Below are positions 1 through 8,220 of a DNA stretch of 64,000 bases, in pieces. A program made the translations under genes and the position numbers. The stretch's first letter is position 1. Every line of letters starts with the position of its first letter. The notes under the pieces are model-generated. The model worked only from the letters and a program-made list of their open reading frames with translations, had not been told where the DNA came from and did not search any database. The stretch comes from Microcoleus sp036704825 (lineage in GTDB: Bacteria > Cyanobacteriota > Cyanobacteriia > Cyanobacteriales > Microcoleaceae), in the NCBI GenBank assembly GCA_036704825.1, contig JAUBSN010000023.1:27366-91365 (forward strand), written 5' to 3'.

Positions 1-64
1 TTACGAGCGCACTGTGTTAAAATAGAAATCTAGAGGTTAAGCGAATTTCAGCAACCTCACCTGT

Positions 65-137
65 GCGCTCTTAGTTCAGTTGGTAGAACGCAGGTCTCCA
101 AAACCTGATGTCGGGGGTTCAAGTCCTCCAGGGCGCG
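65..137 (+). tRNA. trnW: tRNA-Trp (CCA anticodon)
   Basis: This is a 73-nt cloverleaf. The acceptor stem GCGCTCT (65-71) pairs with AGGGCGC (130-136), and the discriminator is G137. The anticodon stem CAGGT/ACCTG closes the loop CTCCAAA with anticodon CCA at 98-100. The T-arm has the usual GGTTCAAGTCC core. CCA is not encoded at the 3' end. A tRNA-Trp just upstream of secE-nusG is a common bacterial and cyanobacterial arrangement. Confidence 0.95.
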
Positions 138-454
138 CTGAATCACCAAAGTTTAAATTCTGCCCGAAAGCGCCCGGATTATTGGCTGGCAACAGTCAAA
201 ATCCCAAACTTTCGGGTAGAATAAATTTTTGTGGGCGGTTCGCAAAAAATGCCATCAACAAATGCTCGGTGTCGCTTCTCGATCGTCGATTTGGGCGATC
301 GGCATTTACGCCGTTGATTGGTTGGGCTTGTAAAAAAGTCGTGGCTTTGGATTTGAGATTTGGGACTTGGGCGTAAGTGGTTAGTGTCAAAAAATCTGAG
401 AGCCGCGGGCCACTCACACCATCTAAAATCTAAAATCGCAAGGGGGATTCAATC
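138..454. other. Intergenic region trnW-secE, no gene seen
   Basis: About 317 bases without a convincing gene. Short open frames here lack a ribosome binding site and any recognisable protein pattern. The right end (419-437) carries a (TCTAAAA)-type short repeat just before the secE ribosome binding site, as seen ahead of many other genes in this window. Confidence 0.6.
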
Positions 455-688
455 GTGGCGAAAAAAGACGAAGCTCAAGAAACTCAAGAAATAACATCGC
501 CTGGGTTTGACCCTGCGGGTTTTTTTAAGGAAACTAAAGAAGAACTCGACAAAGTGGTTTGGCCCAGCAGGCAGCAGCTAATCAGCGAGTCTTTGGCCGT
601 GCTTTTGATGGTAATCCTCTCAGCAAGCCTGATCTATTTGGTGGATAATTTCTTTAACTGGGGCGCGGGAAAGGTGTTTGGGCCATGA
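455..688 (+). CDS. secE: Preprotein translocase subunit SecE
   Basis: 77-residue SecE, the small clamp subunit of the SecYEG channel in the plasma and thylakoid membranes. The N-terminal ~25 residues are charged and variable. They are followed by the conserved amphipathic motif EELDKVVWPSRQQL (about residues 29-43) and one C-terminal membrane helix (about 48-70). This is the short single-span form usual in cyanobacteria. The start is GTG at 455, preceded by a purine-rich AAGGGGGA box. The stop TGA overlaps the nusG start as ATGA, so the two are translationally coupled. Confidence 0.93.
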   Translation: MAKKDEAQETQEITSPGFDPAGFFKETKEELDKVVWPSRQQLISESLAVLLMVILSASLIYLVDNFFNWGAGKVFGP

Positions 689-1323
689 CTTTTGCATCAG
701 AAGAATCTGAGTATTCCACAGAAGCGACGGGACAGGCAGCATCGCCAGATGTGCCGGAGATGGATGCTCGCTGGTATGCTGTTCAAGTTGCCTCGGGCTG
801 CGAGAAGCGGGTGAAGGCAAACTTGGATCAGCGGATTCAAACTTTGGATGTTGCCGATCGCATCGTTCAAGTCGAAATTCCGCAAACTCCGGCGATCAAA
901 GTCGGCAAAGACGGTTCCAGGCGGCAGTCAGATGAAAAAATCTTTCCCGGCTACGTACTCATCCGCATGTTTATGGACGAGGATACGTGGCAGGTGATCA
1001 AGAATACCCCGAATGTAATTAATTTTGTCGGGGCAGAGCAGAAACGCCGCTACGGGCGCGGCAGGGGTCACGTCAAACCGCTACCTCTGAGTCATTCGGA
1101 AGTAGAACGGATCTTCAGAAACGCTCAGGAATCAGAACCGGTTGTCAAAGTATCGATGTCTGCTGGAGACCACGTTGTGGTACTTTCCGGGCCGTTTAAG
1201 GATTTTGAAGGTGATGTGATTGAAGTTAGCCCGGAACGAAACAAGCTCAAAGTTTTACTCTCGATTTTTGGGCGCGATACGCCTGTAGAATTGGAGTTCA
1301 ATCAGGTTCAGAAACAGAACTAA
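685..1323 (+). CDS. nusG: Transcription termination/antitermination factor NusG
   Basis: 212-residue NusG, which binds RNA polymerase and links elongation to Rho, NusA and the ribosome. An acidic N-terminal extension of about 28 residues precedes the NGN domain, which opens with RWYAVQVASGCEKRV and includes FPGYVLIRM. The C-terminal KOW domain (about residues 155-210) contains the motif GDHVVVLSGPFKDFEG. It overlaps secE by 4 nt and ends 3 nt before rplK, so secE-nusG-rplK are probably cotranscribed. Confidence 0.95.
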   Translation: MTFASEESEYSTEATGQAASPDVPEMDARWYAVQVASGCEKRVKANLDQRIQTLDVADRIVQVEIPQTPAIKVGKDGSRRQSDEKIFPGYVLIRMFMDEDTWQVIKNTPNVINFVGAEQKRRYGRGRGHVKPLPLSHSEVERIFRNAQESEPVVKVSMSAGDHVVVLSGPFKDFEGDVIEVSPERNKLKVLLSIFGRDTPVELEFNQVQKQN

Positions 1324-1326
1324 CTA

Positions 1327-1752
1327 ATGGCAAAGAAAGTTGTTGCAGTAATTAAGTTGGCGATTACGGCGGGAAAAGCCAACCCAGCTCCTCCGATCGG
1401 CCCGGCATTGGGTCAGCACGGCGTCAATATTATGATGTTTTGCAAGGAGTACAATGCTAGAACCGCAGACCAAGCGGGTCTGGTGGTTCCGGTAGAAATT
1501 TCGGTTTTTGAAGACCGCAGTTTTACGTTTATTCTCAAAACCCCGCCGGCGTCGGTTTTGATCCAAAAAGCGGCTGGGATTGCTAAGGGTTCGGGAGAAC
1601 CTAACCGCAAGCAAGTAGGGTCGATTACACAGGCTCAGTTGCGAGAAATCGCTGAAACCAAAATGCCTGACCTCAATGCTAATGATGTTGACGCTGCAAT
1701 GAAAATTGTGGCAGGAACGGCTAAAAATATGGGCGTGGCGATCGCTGATTGA
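1327..1752 (+). CDS. rplK: 50S ribosomal protein L11
   Basis: 141 residues, the normal length for L11, which binds the GTPase-associated region of 23S rRNA. The proline-rich N-terminal domain has the signature NPAPPIGPALGQHGVNI. The C-terminal rRNA-binding domain includes KAAGIAKGSGEPNR and ends KIVAGTAKNMGVAI. It sits 3 nt behind nusG. The following 230-nt gap before rplA carries (GTCAGTT)n and (TCTAAAA)n short repeats. Confidence 0.97.
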   Translation: MAKKVVAVIKLAITAGKANPAPPIGPALGQHGVNIMMFCKEYNARTADQAGLVVPVEISVFEDRSFTFILKTPPASVLIQKAAGIAKGSGEPNRKQVGSITQAQLREIAETKMPDLNANDVDAAMKIVAGTAKNMGVAIAD

Positions 1753-1962
1753 AGTCAGTTGTCAGTTGTCAGTTGACAGTTGGCAGTTGTCAGTAATTCA
1801 GGATTTTGAAGGTAAAATCTTCAATCTAAAATCCCAAATCCCAAATCCAAAATCGATCGGTTCAGGGGGAGAAGCAAAGCTTCGCTAGTAACCGAAAACT
1901 GGTAGATTTTAAGATTGTCCGATAGGTTCAATCTAAAATCTAAAATCTAAAATCTAAAATCG
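1753..1962. repeat. Short tandem repeats between rplK and rplA
   Basis: 1755-1795 is a run of GTCAGTT/GTCAGTTGACAGTTGGCAG-like 7- to 10-mers. 1820-1855 and 1930-1962 are runs of AATCTAAAATC/CCAAATC heptamer-like units. These two repeat types recur throughout the window in intergenic DNA, often just before a start codon. Confidence 0.85.
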
Positions 1963-1982
1963 ACTGACCCCAGGAGATAAAA

Positions 1983-2696
1983 ATGGCAAAGAAAGTATCG
2001 CGAAGACTGCAAGAACTTCAAAAGAAAGTTGAAGACAGACCTTATCTACCGCTGGAAGCTCTGCAACTTTTGAAAGAAACGGCAACCGCTAAGTTTGGCG
2101 AAGCTGCTGAAGCTCACATCCGTTTGGGAATTGACCCGAAATATACTGACCAACAGTTGCGGACAACTGTATCGCTGCCAAAAGGAACTGGTCAAGTAGT
2201 CAGAGTTGCGGTGATTGCTAAGGGCGAAAAAGTTAAAGAAGCTCAGAATGCCGGCGCGGATATTGCTGGTTCTGAAGAGTTGATCGATGAAATTCAGAAG
2301 GGCATGATGGACTTCGATTGTCTGATTGCTACCCCAGACGTGATGCCGTTGGTGGCAAAATTGGGTCGGTTGTTGGGGCCGCGCGGTTTGATGCCTTCTC
2401 CCAAAGGTGGCACGGTGACGACTGACATTGCTCAGGCGATCAATGAGTTTAAAGGTGGTAAACTAGAATTCCGCGCAGATCGAACTGGCATCGTTCATGT
2501 TATGTTTGGCAAGGCAGCTTTCTCAGCGGAAGATTTGCTGGTTAACCTTCATGCTTTGCAAGAAACTGTTGACCGCAACCGTCCTTCTGGTGCTAAAGGT
2601 CGCTACTGGCGCAGTCTGTACGTATCGGCAACAATGGGCCCGTCGATCGAAGTCGATATCAATGCCCTGCGCGATACGAAAATTGACGCTGCCTAG
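1983..2696 (+). CDS. rplA: 50S ribosomal protein L1
   Basis: 237-residue L1, which forms the L1 stalk on the large subunit and in many bacteria also regulates its own operon. The signature GRLLGPRGLMPSPKGGTV is present near residues 125-145, and the C-terminus has the usual FMLCKKL-equivalent helix followed by the SATMGPSIEVD strand. The ATG at 1983 follows CAGGAGATAAAA, a good ribosome binding site. Confidence 0.97.
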   Translation: MAKKVSRRLQELQKKVEDRPYLPLEALQLLKETATAKFGEAAEAHIRLGIDPKYTDQQLRTTVSLPKGTGQVVRVAVIAKGEKVKEAQNAGADIAGSEELIDEIQKGMMDFDCLIATPDVMPLVAKLGRLLGPRGLMPSPKGGTVTTDIAQAINEFKGGKLEFRADRTGIVHVMFGKAAFSAEDLLVNLHALQETVDRNRPSGAKGRYWRSLYVSATMGPSIEVDINALRDTKIDAA

Positions 2697-2818
2697 TACA
2701 GAATAAAGCAGAAGGCAGAAGGTAAAAGACAGCCGAAGCTGTCTGTGTAAATCTCTGACAAGACTTACTCCACACCTCTAGCTAATGTCTGCCTTCTGGT
2801 GATAGCCTAATCAAAAAT

Positions 2819-2971
2819 CAATAAGCTGAAGACCGCAGGTGCCGATCGCTTAATTTCCTGCCGAGGCTGAAGAAATAAAAACTCAAGACTCAAAGATTAG
2901 AAAATTTCTATTTTTTAATTGTGGCTTGTTAATTTTTAATTCTCTGCCCCGGCTCTAAGGTCGGGGTTTTT
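2819..2971 (+). ncRNA. Ribosomal protein L10 leader with terminator-like hairpin
   Basis: The segment around 2829-2872 (GAAGACCGCAGGTGCC, then TTTCCTGCCGAGGCTGAAG) matches the conserved core of the L10 leader RNA family: GAC..CAGGUGC pairing with GCCUGCCGAGG. It is the known binding site for the L10-(L12)4 complex, giving autogenous control of rplJ-rplL. Downstream, CCCCG (2947-2951) pairs with CGGGG (2962-2966), followed by five T, so attenuation as well as translational control is possible. The rplJ ribosome binding site AAAGGAGG lies at about 2994-3001. Confidence 0.85.
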
Positions 2972-3010
2972 GACGGGCAATTTTCTATCCTGAAAGGAGG
3001 TGAAATAAGT

Positions 3011-3595
3011 ATGGGCAAAACTTTAGCAGTAAAAAATGAGATTATTGCAGACCTCAAGCAAACCTTGAGCGAATCTCAACTGGTAATCGCGATCGACTAC
3101 AGGGGCTTAACTGTTGCTGAAATCACAGATTTGCGCCGGCGTTTGCGTCCGAAAGGCAGCAGTTGCCAAGTGGCAAAAAACACGCTGATGCGAATTGCTG
3201 TTGAAGGCAACGAAACCTGGCAGCCGATACAAGAATTGCTGACAGGTACGTCGGCGTTTCTGTTCGTGCAAGAAGATATTGGCGGCGCGATTAAAGCTTA
3301 CCAAGAATTCCAAAAAGCTTCTAAGAAGACTGAACTACGCGGTGGCGTAATGGAAGGACGGGTACTCAAAGAAGCTGATGTTAAAGCATTAGCCGATCTG
3401 CCGTCGAAAGAACAACTCATGGCTCAAATTGCTGGCGCTATCAACGGTGTCGCAACTAAGTTGGCTGTGGGTATCAATCAAGTTCCTACTTCGATCGCTC
3501 GCGGTCTTAAAGCTTATGCTGAAAAAGACGGCGATTCCGCAGAAGTAGCAGCAGAAGCAGAAGCACAACCTGAAGCAGAAAGCGTATCTGCTTAG
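3011..3595 (+). CDS. rplJ: 50S ribosomal protein L10
   Basis: 194-residue L10, which anchors L7/L12 dimers to form the ribosomal stalk. Conserved parts are IAIDYRGLTVAEITDLRRRLR near residue 27 and VAKNTLMRIAVEG near residue 54. It ends in a long alanine/glutamate tail (last ~25 residues) that is longer than in E. coli. The strong Shine-Dalgarno AAAGGAGGTG precedes the ATG. It is preceded by an L10 leader and followed 137 nt later by rplL. Confidence 0.96.
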   Translation: MGKTLAVKNEIIADLKQTLSESQLVIAIDYRGLTVAEITDLRRRLRPKGSSCQVAKNTLMRIAVEGNETWQPIQELLTGTSAFLFVQEDIGGAIKAYQEFQKASKKTELRGGVMEGRVLKEADVKALADLPSKEQLMAQIAGAINGVATKLAVGINQVPTSIARGLKAYAEKDGDSAEVAAEAEAQPEAESVSA

Positions 3596-3732
3596 TCATT
3601 AGTCATCAGTCATTAGTTATCAGTCATTAGTGTTAATCCACAGGCTGAAGACTGGAGACGAGAAACTAATGATCGAGGAGCAAATCTCAAATCCGAAATC
3701 CCAAATCTACAATCGAATTAGGAGTTTAACGA

Positions 3733-4125
3733 ATGTCTACTGCAACTGATGAAATCTTGGAAAAACTTAAGTCTCTGACTTTGCTCGAAGCATCTGAATT
3801 GGTCAAGCAAATTGAAGAAGCTTTCGGCGTCAGCGCTGCTGCTCCTGTAGGCGGCATGATGATGATGCCCGGTACAGGTGGTGGTGCCGCTGCTGAACCC
3901 GTAGAAGAGCAAACTGAATTTACTGTCATGCTCGAAGAAGTTCCTGCTGACAAGAAAATCGCAATTCTGAAGGAAGTCCGCGCAATTACCGGTCTGGGCC
4001 TGAAGGAAGCAAAAGATTTGGTAGAAGCCGCACCGAAAGCAGTTAAGGAAGCTATTGCTAAGGAAGCTGCTGAAGAAATGAAGAAACAGCTTGAAGCTGT
4101 GGGCGCAAAGATTGCTATCAAGTAG
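3733..4125 (+). CDS. rplL: 50S ribosomal protein L7/L12
   Basis: 130 residues. The N-terminal dimerisation domain (about 1-35) is followed by an alanine/glycine hinge with an unusual methionine run (GGMMMMPGTGGG) and the C-terminal factor-binding domain (EFTVMLEEVPADKKIAILKEVR; TGLGLKEAKDLVE). The extra methionine-rich hinge is the only odd point. The RBS TTAGGAG precedes the ATG. A strong terminator follows at 4201-4246. Confidence 0.97.
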   Translation: MSTATDEILEKLKSLTLLEASELVKQIEEAFGVSAAAPVGGMMMMPGTGGGAAAEPVEEQTEFTVMLEEVPADKKIAILKEVRAITGLGLKEAKDLVEAAPKAVKEAIAKEAAEEMKKQLEAVGAKIAIK

Positions 4126-4200
4126 TCAGAGAATGTAGTTGATATCAATTCCGGTGACACCGGAATGATGGTTGACTGTTAACTGTTGACTGTTCCCTAA

Positions 4201-4246
4201 AATTAATCGCGCGATAGTTACATCTCTCGCGCGATTAATTATTTTT
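4201..4246 (+). terminator. Rho-independent terminator after rplL
   Basis: AATTAATCGCGCGA (4201-4214) and TCGCGCGATTAATT (4227-4240) form a perfect 14-bp stem with a 12-nt loop, followed by ATTTTT. It closes the secE-nusG-L11-L1-L10-L7/L12 cluster. Confidence 0.92.
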
Positions 4247-4285
4247 GGAGTAATACCATTTTTCTAAAATTGTGCAACACTCTTT

Positions 4286-4320
4286 GACCCCCCCTAGCCC
4301 CCCCTTGTAAAGGGGGGGAA
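4286..4320. repeat. C/G-rich palindromic repeat
   Basis: CCCCCCTAGCCCCCCCTTG followed by TAAAGGGGGGG folds into a short hairpin. The same family recurs at 23268-23336, 24287-24325, 49163-49237 and 59646-59757, at three of those sites inside open reading frames. Confidence 0.8.
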
Positions 4321-4384
4321 CAAGAATACTGTTGCATGCTTTTTGAAAATTGGTATAAGGAAAGGGCGGGAGTGCGGTGGCCTC

Positions 4385-6001
4385 TTAGATTTTAGAGGCT
4401 GCTTCCATTTGCCGCACGACTGTTAAAGCAGAATAGGAAACACCGGCAGTTCCTTCTCCGGGATGGGTGGAGTCGCCCACTAACCACAAGTTTTTAATTG
4501 GTGTGCGGTTGGCAAATCCGAAGGGGCCGAAGGTTGGTATTCGCTGCCCGATGCCACCCACAACGCCTCTATCTCTCGCTGTGTAGCGGGCAAAGGTGCG
4601 GGGTGTGGCGGCTTCTTGGTGTACGATCGACTCTGGCGTCAAATTGAAATATTCGCTCAAACGGGCGATCGCCCCTGCGGTATATTTTTCCTTCAATCCT
4701 TCATAATCAACCGAATTCCACCACATTCGAGTATCGGTAAATGAGGAAGCTATCACCGTCGCCATTCCCTCCGGTGCTCGCCCATCACCCGGATGGCTGA
4801 CTGAAACAAATAATGAATTATTCTCCCCAATCTCGCCGTCGTAATCGTAGAGAAACTGAAGGTGCGGCGGACAATTAGCCGGAATTGCGCTTTCATGCAC
4901 TCCCAAATATATGACAAATGCACCGGATGCGGGCGGCAACTTATCGACTCGATATTTGTAGCCTGCCATTTGATTTGGGAGTTTGTTTGTTGTCTCTGAA
5001 CTCTCTGATTTAACGGATAAATTATCTGTTAAATTTCCGACACTTGGCTCGCTTGACAACAATTTTACTAGATTTTGCGCTGTCACGTTGGCAACAATGC
5101 GATCGGCAGTTTCTGTCCAAACTTCGCCTGTTTTTTGATTGCGAATCACTGTACCGGTGGCTTGACCGTTGGCGGTGACAATACTTTCAACTGTATGCCG
5201 CAACAGGACTTTGCCGCCGTAGAGTTCGATCGCCTCTACGAGTCGATCGCTCAATACCTGCATACTTCCTTGTAGATGATACAATCCCTGGGGCTCTTGC
5301 GAAACTCCTAAAGCCGTAGCCGCGTAAAGCAGCGCCGTTTCTTCGGCATCAACTTGAGAATACAATTTTAACTGCAAATCCAGAAAAGTTCTCAAGCGCA
5401 AATTGTCGCCCAACCCGCAAAGCCGCAAAGCATCTCCCACTGTCATAAAAGTGAAAGGCAAAGTAATTAAAGTATCGGGGCGAACTGCTTGAATTAATTG
5501 CCCGAAATCCCATAAGTTTCTGGGCGGCAACACTGGATCGCGCCCTTGAAATTTCCAGCTAGCTTTGAACAATGCAGACAATAATTGCCAAAAAGGTTCG
5601 CTTCCAGGAAACTGCCGCTGCCTTTCTTCCTGCCACTTTTGCGGATCTCGCCACACGCTAATCGGTGCGGTTTCTCCCGGCAAAAACACCGCACAAGCGG
5701 GATCGCAGGGTGTCGCGGCGGGAAGTTCTATGTCTAATTCTGAGAAAATTCGGTGGTGAATGCCTCCGGGTTCCAATCCTGCAACCTGCGTGGCGCCGAC
5801 ATCGAAGGTAAAGCCTTTGCGTTTGAAGGTGGAAGCGCATCCTCCGGGGACGATCGCCTGTTCTAAGACTAGCACTTTGTATCCTCTGCGGGCTAGCAGG
5901 GCGGCTGCTGTCAGCCCGCCGATTCCGGCCCCAATTACCGTGACGTGGCCCTTAGTGTTTGTGGGACTTGATTTGCCAAAAGGGGTGCGATCGCCTGTCA
6001 T
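4385..6001 (-). CDS. crtD: CrtD-type carotenoid C-3',4' desaturase
   Basis: About 538 residues from ATG at 6001. The FAD-binding Rossmann motif VTVIGAGIGGLTAAALLARR lies near the N-terminus, followed by VPGGCASTFKRKGFTFDVGA. The C-terminal FAD motif is NLWLVGDSTHPGEGTAGV. Phytoene-desaturase-type flavoproteins share this architecture; the segment GATQVAGLEPGGIHHRIF points to the cyanobacterial CrtD family, which introduces the C-3',4' double bond in myxol glycoside (myxoxanthophyll) biosynthesis. A TTG at 6049 would add 16 residues but has no RBS or homology-like content. A related CrtO/CrtI-type role cannot be excluded by eye. Confidence 0.8.
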   Translation of the reverse strand: MTGDRTPFGKSSPTNTKGHVTVIGAGIGGLTAAALLARRGYKVLVLEQAIVPGGCASTFKRKGFTFDVGATQVAGLEPGGIHHRIFSELDIELPAATPCDPACAVFLPGETAPISVWRDPQKWQEERQRQFPGSEPFWQLLSALFKASWKFQGRDPVLPPRNLWDFGQLIQAVRPDTLITLPFTFMTVGDALRLCGLGDNLRLRTFLDLQLKLYSQVDAEETALLYAATALGVSQEPQGLYHLQGSMQVLSDRLVEAIELYGGKVLLRHTVESIVTANGQATGTVIRNQKTGEVWTETADRIVANVTAQNLVKLLSSEPSVGNLTDNLSVKSESSETTNKLPNQMAGYKYRVDKLPPASGAFVIYLGVHESAIPANCPPHLQFLYDYDGEIGENNSLFVSVSHPGDGRAPEGMATVIASSFTDTRMWWNSVDYEGLKEKYTAGAIARLSEYFNLTPESIVHQEAATPRTFARYTARDRGVVGGIGQRIPTFGPFGFANRTPIKNLWLVGDSTHPGEGTAGVSYSALTVVRQMEAASKI

Positions 6002-6181
6002 AAATTTATTTATTGTAATATTTCTTAATAGTATGCTCGTATTTTGCAATAAAAAGCTCTTGTAGCGACAGGTTGAAATCTATCGCTACAAGAGGAAGGA
6101 GACCGAGTTTAGAGGAAGTTTTACGGGTAAAGTGCTCCGATCGCACCCGGAGCGTTAGACTGTGCTGTGCTGATGAGAAAA

Positions 6182-7420
6182 TCAGGGACGCCGCCACTTA
6201 TTGAGATAAGCTTCGCCAATCCCAGCCACAGCCTGCATTTGAGCTAGCTGTTCCCGTAAAGCTTTGATGGTTCTTAGCTGTTCTTGAGACTGTTGCTGCA
6301 AAGCGTCGTAATTTCGCTGTATCGCCGCACTCTGGCTCAATTGATTTTCTAGAGATTGCAACTTGCTCAGTTTAACTTGGAAGTCGCCGATCGCACTTGA
6401 CTTTTCTGCTAACTCGTGCTGCAAAGATTCGTAACTCGACTTCGACACGGTTTCCTGGAATTGGCTTTCGAGATTTTGCTTTCCGGTGGCCAATTGCTGC
6501 TGCAAAGATTCCAGAGCACTGGATTTTTCCGCCAATTGCTGCTGCAAAGATTCCAGAGCACTGGATTTTTCTGCCAATTGCTGCTGAAACTCGTGTTCTC
6601 GGTGTTCTTTTTCGCCTAGCTGTTGCTGCAAAGATTCCAGAGCACTGGATTTTTCTGCCAATTGCTGCTGAAACTCGTGTTCTCGGTGTTCTTTTTCGGA
6701 GACTTGCTGCTGCAAAGAAGCGATCGAACTTTCGCGTTCGCTCAACTGCTGCTGTAAACTTTCGTAACTTGACTTCGCTACTGTTTCCTGCNNNNNNNNN
6801 NNNNNNNNNNNNNNNNNNNNNNNNNNNNNNNNNNNNNNNNNNNNNNNNNNNNNNNNNNNNNNNNNNNNNNNNNNNNNNNNNNNNNNNNNNNAAGAAGCGA
6901 TCGAACTTTCGCGTTCGCTCAACTGCTGCTGTAAACTTTCGTAACTTGACTTCGCTACTGTTTCCTGCAATTGGCTTTCGAGATTTTGCTTTTCGGCGGC
7001 TAATTGCTGCTGCAAAGAAGCGATCGAACTTTCGCGTTCACTCAACTGCTGCTGTAAACTTTCGTAACTTTCTTGCAGCGGATTTGGCTTTACACTCACC
7101 GAGTCCGATAGAGTTTCTGCCGTTACAGCGTCATTAACTTCGGTTTTTTCGGCTGTTTCCCCTTGCAAGTGGGCTGCCTCTACCTGCGTTTCTTCACCTT
7201 TTTTCCAAGTGACAGTAACTTCCGTCTTGTCCTTAGAAATATCCAGAGCGCCTTGTGCCAAGCGTTCTAGGAGCTCCGACCTTGATATTCCGAGCTTTCG
7301 AGCGATCGTGTTCAATCGGTCGGCACTAGAAGAAGTCAGCGAAAGTCCGACTTTGACTTTGCTGTCTGAATTGGAACTAACTACATTGCGATTTTTTTTG
7401 ACCATTGGCATTTTCCTCAT
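6182..7420 (-). CDS. Ribbon-helix-helix protein with long repeated coiled coil (gap inside)
   Basis: The N-terminal ~70 residues contain a ribbon-helix-helix-like segment, VKVGLSLTSSSADRLNTIAR then KLGISRSELLERLAQGAL, the fold of CopG/Arc DNA-binding proteins. The rest is a glutamine- and glutamate-rich coiled coil built from repeats such as SYESLQQQLSERESSIASL, in units of 41 residues (123 bp) and in shorter 20-30-residue variants. The C-terminus MQAVAGIGEAYLNKWRRP is non-repetitive. Exactly 100 N (6792-6891) interrupt the repeat array, so the true length is unknown. The flanks stay in the same frame. I infer a DNA-binding structural or nucleoid/segregation-like role, but the function is not known to me. 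Confidence 0.75.
   Translation of the reverse strand: MRKMPMVKKNRNVVSSNSDSKVKVGLSLTSSSADRLNTIARKLGISRSELLERLAQGALDISKDKTEVTVTWKKGEETQVEAAHLQGETAEKTEVNDAVTAETLSDSVSVKPNPLQESYESLQQQLSERESSIASLQQQLAAEKQNLESQLQETVAKSSYESLQQQLSERESSIASXXXXXXXXXXXXXXXXXXXXXXXXXXXXXXXXXXQETVAKSSYESLQQQLSERESSIASLQQQVSEKEHREHEFQQQLAEKSSALESLQQQLGEKEHREHEFQQQLAEKSSALESLQQQLAEKSSALESLQQQLATGKQNLESQFQETVSKSSYESLQHELAEKSSAIGDFQVKLSKLQSLENQLSQSAAIQRNYDALQQQSQEQLRTIKALREQLAQMQAVAGIGEAYLNKWRRP
6792..6891. other. Assembly gap (100 N)
   Basis: A run of exactly 100 N inside the coiled-coil repeats, a conventional scaffold-gap placeholder. Comparing the flanks with the intact repeat at 6892-7014 gives a minimum missing length of about 46 bp, plus any number of 123-bp units. 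Confidence 0.95.
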
Positions 7421-7481
7421 GCCAACCTACACTTATTAGTATAGTGGCTGAAGCTTGTATTAAAATTAATTCTTGTTACTT

Positions 7482-7998
7482 ACCAATTGTGCCAGCTTGC
7501 GTTCCCAATTGAACAAAAATCCGTGAATGTATTTTTCGATCCATTCCTCGCCGTAGAACCGCTTAAACATTCCCCGGGTCGGTTTTTTTTCGGCACGATA
7601 CGGCAGAGAGCGCAGTTGAGCTTGTTAGATACTATCTAACTTTGCGCCCGATCTCACCGGTGCGGCGCGATCGACCAAATCCAAATAAACCGCCAGAACG
7701 TATTTGCTATATAAGCCTCATCTCTAAATAGCGGGCCAAAGTCGAGAACCACCAAAATTTTCTTCTAGCTCAAAGACAAGATGTGAATTCCCAACAGCGG
7801 CAAATCGTAATTGTGAGTCGGATAAATCACGCCATTAAAAAGTTGAGCAGATTCACCCGCATCGATGTAAGTGTAGCGGATTGTCCGTAATTGCCGGCAG
7901 TCGCAACACCAACTGCCGATAGTAGCGGGGGTTTTGCCTCGGCTGACATTACTTCCAACGCCGAAAGAATGGGCGACTTGCCAAATCAAACTTTTCAA
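7482..7998 (-). pseudogene. Decayed bilin reductase (pebB/pebA-like, HY2 family)
   Basis: Reading the minus strand, 7998-7765 encodes TIRYTYIDAGESAQLFNGVI then YPTHNYDLPLLGIHILSLS and a stop. In another frame (about 7760-7695) comes KILVVLDFGPLFRDEAYIAN. Then comes a weaker LAVYLDLVDRA stretch with a stop, then GMFKRFYGEEWIEKYIHGFL and FNWERKLAQL (about 7590-7495). These blocks appear in the order of ferredoxin-dependent bilin reductases, in which the YIDAG..YDLPLLG..LVVLDFQPLF segments are conserved. The N-terminus and about 90 internal residues are missing and there are at least two frame breaks or stops. The enzyme would have made phycoerythrobilin or a precursor. PebB seems likelier than PebA, but I cannot decide. 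Confidence 0.8.
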
Positions 7999-8220
7999 AC
8001 AGCTATTGCTCTAGGTATTCCCAAAAAGGCTGGTACATGGCGAATTAACTCAGATGGCAAAACTAAGAGCGATCGTCAAGGATGCCGATCGCCCCTGTCT
8101 CGTTTATGAGAAACAAAGTAACAATCCGTAATATTGTGAGGGCGATCGGGCTAATCTAGGGGCGGGTTTAAGAGTTTAAGGGCAGCTACCAATGTCTGCT
8201 TGAGGTTGTAAGCCCTTGTT

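Noticed and set aside
6397..7137. 246-codon plus-strand open frame over the coiled-coil gene
   Set aside because: It is an antisense shadow of the repetitive minus-strand gene and contains the N run; its repeats only mirror the heptads.
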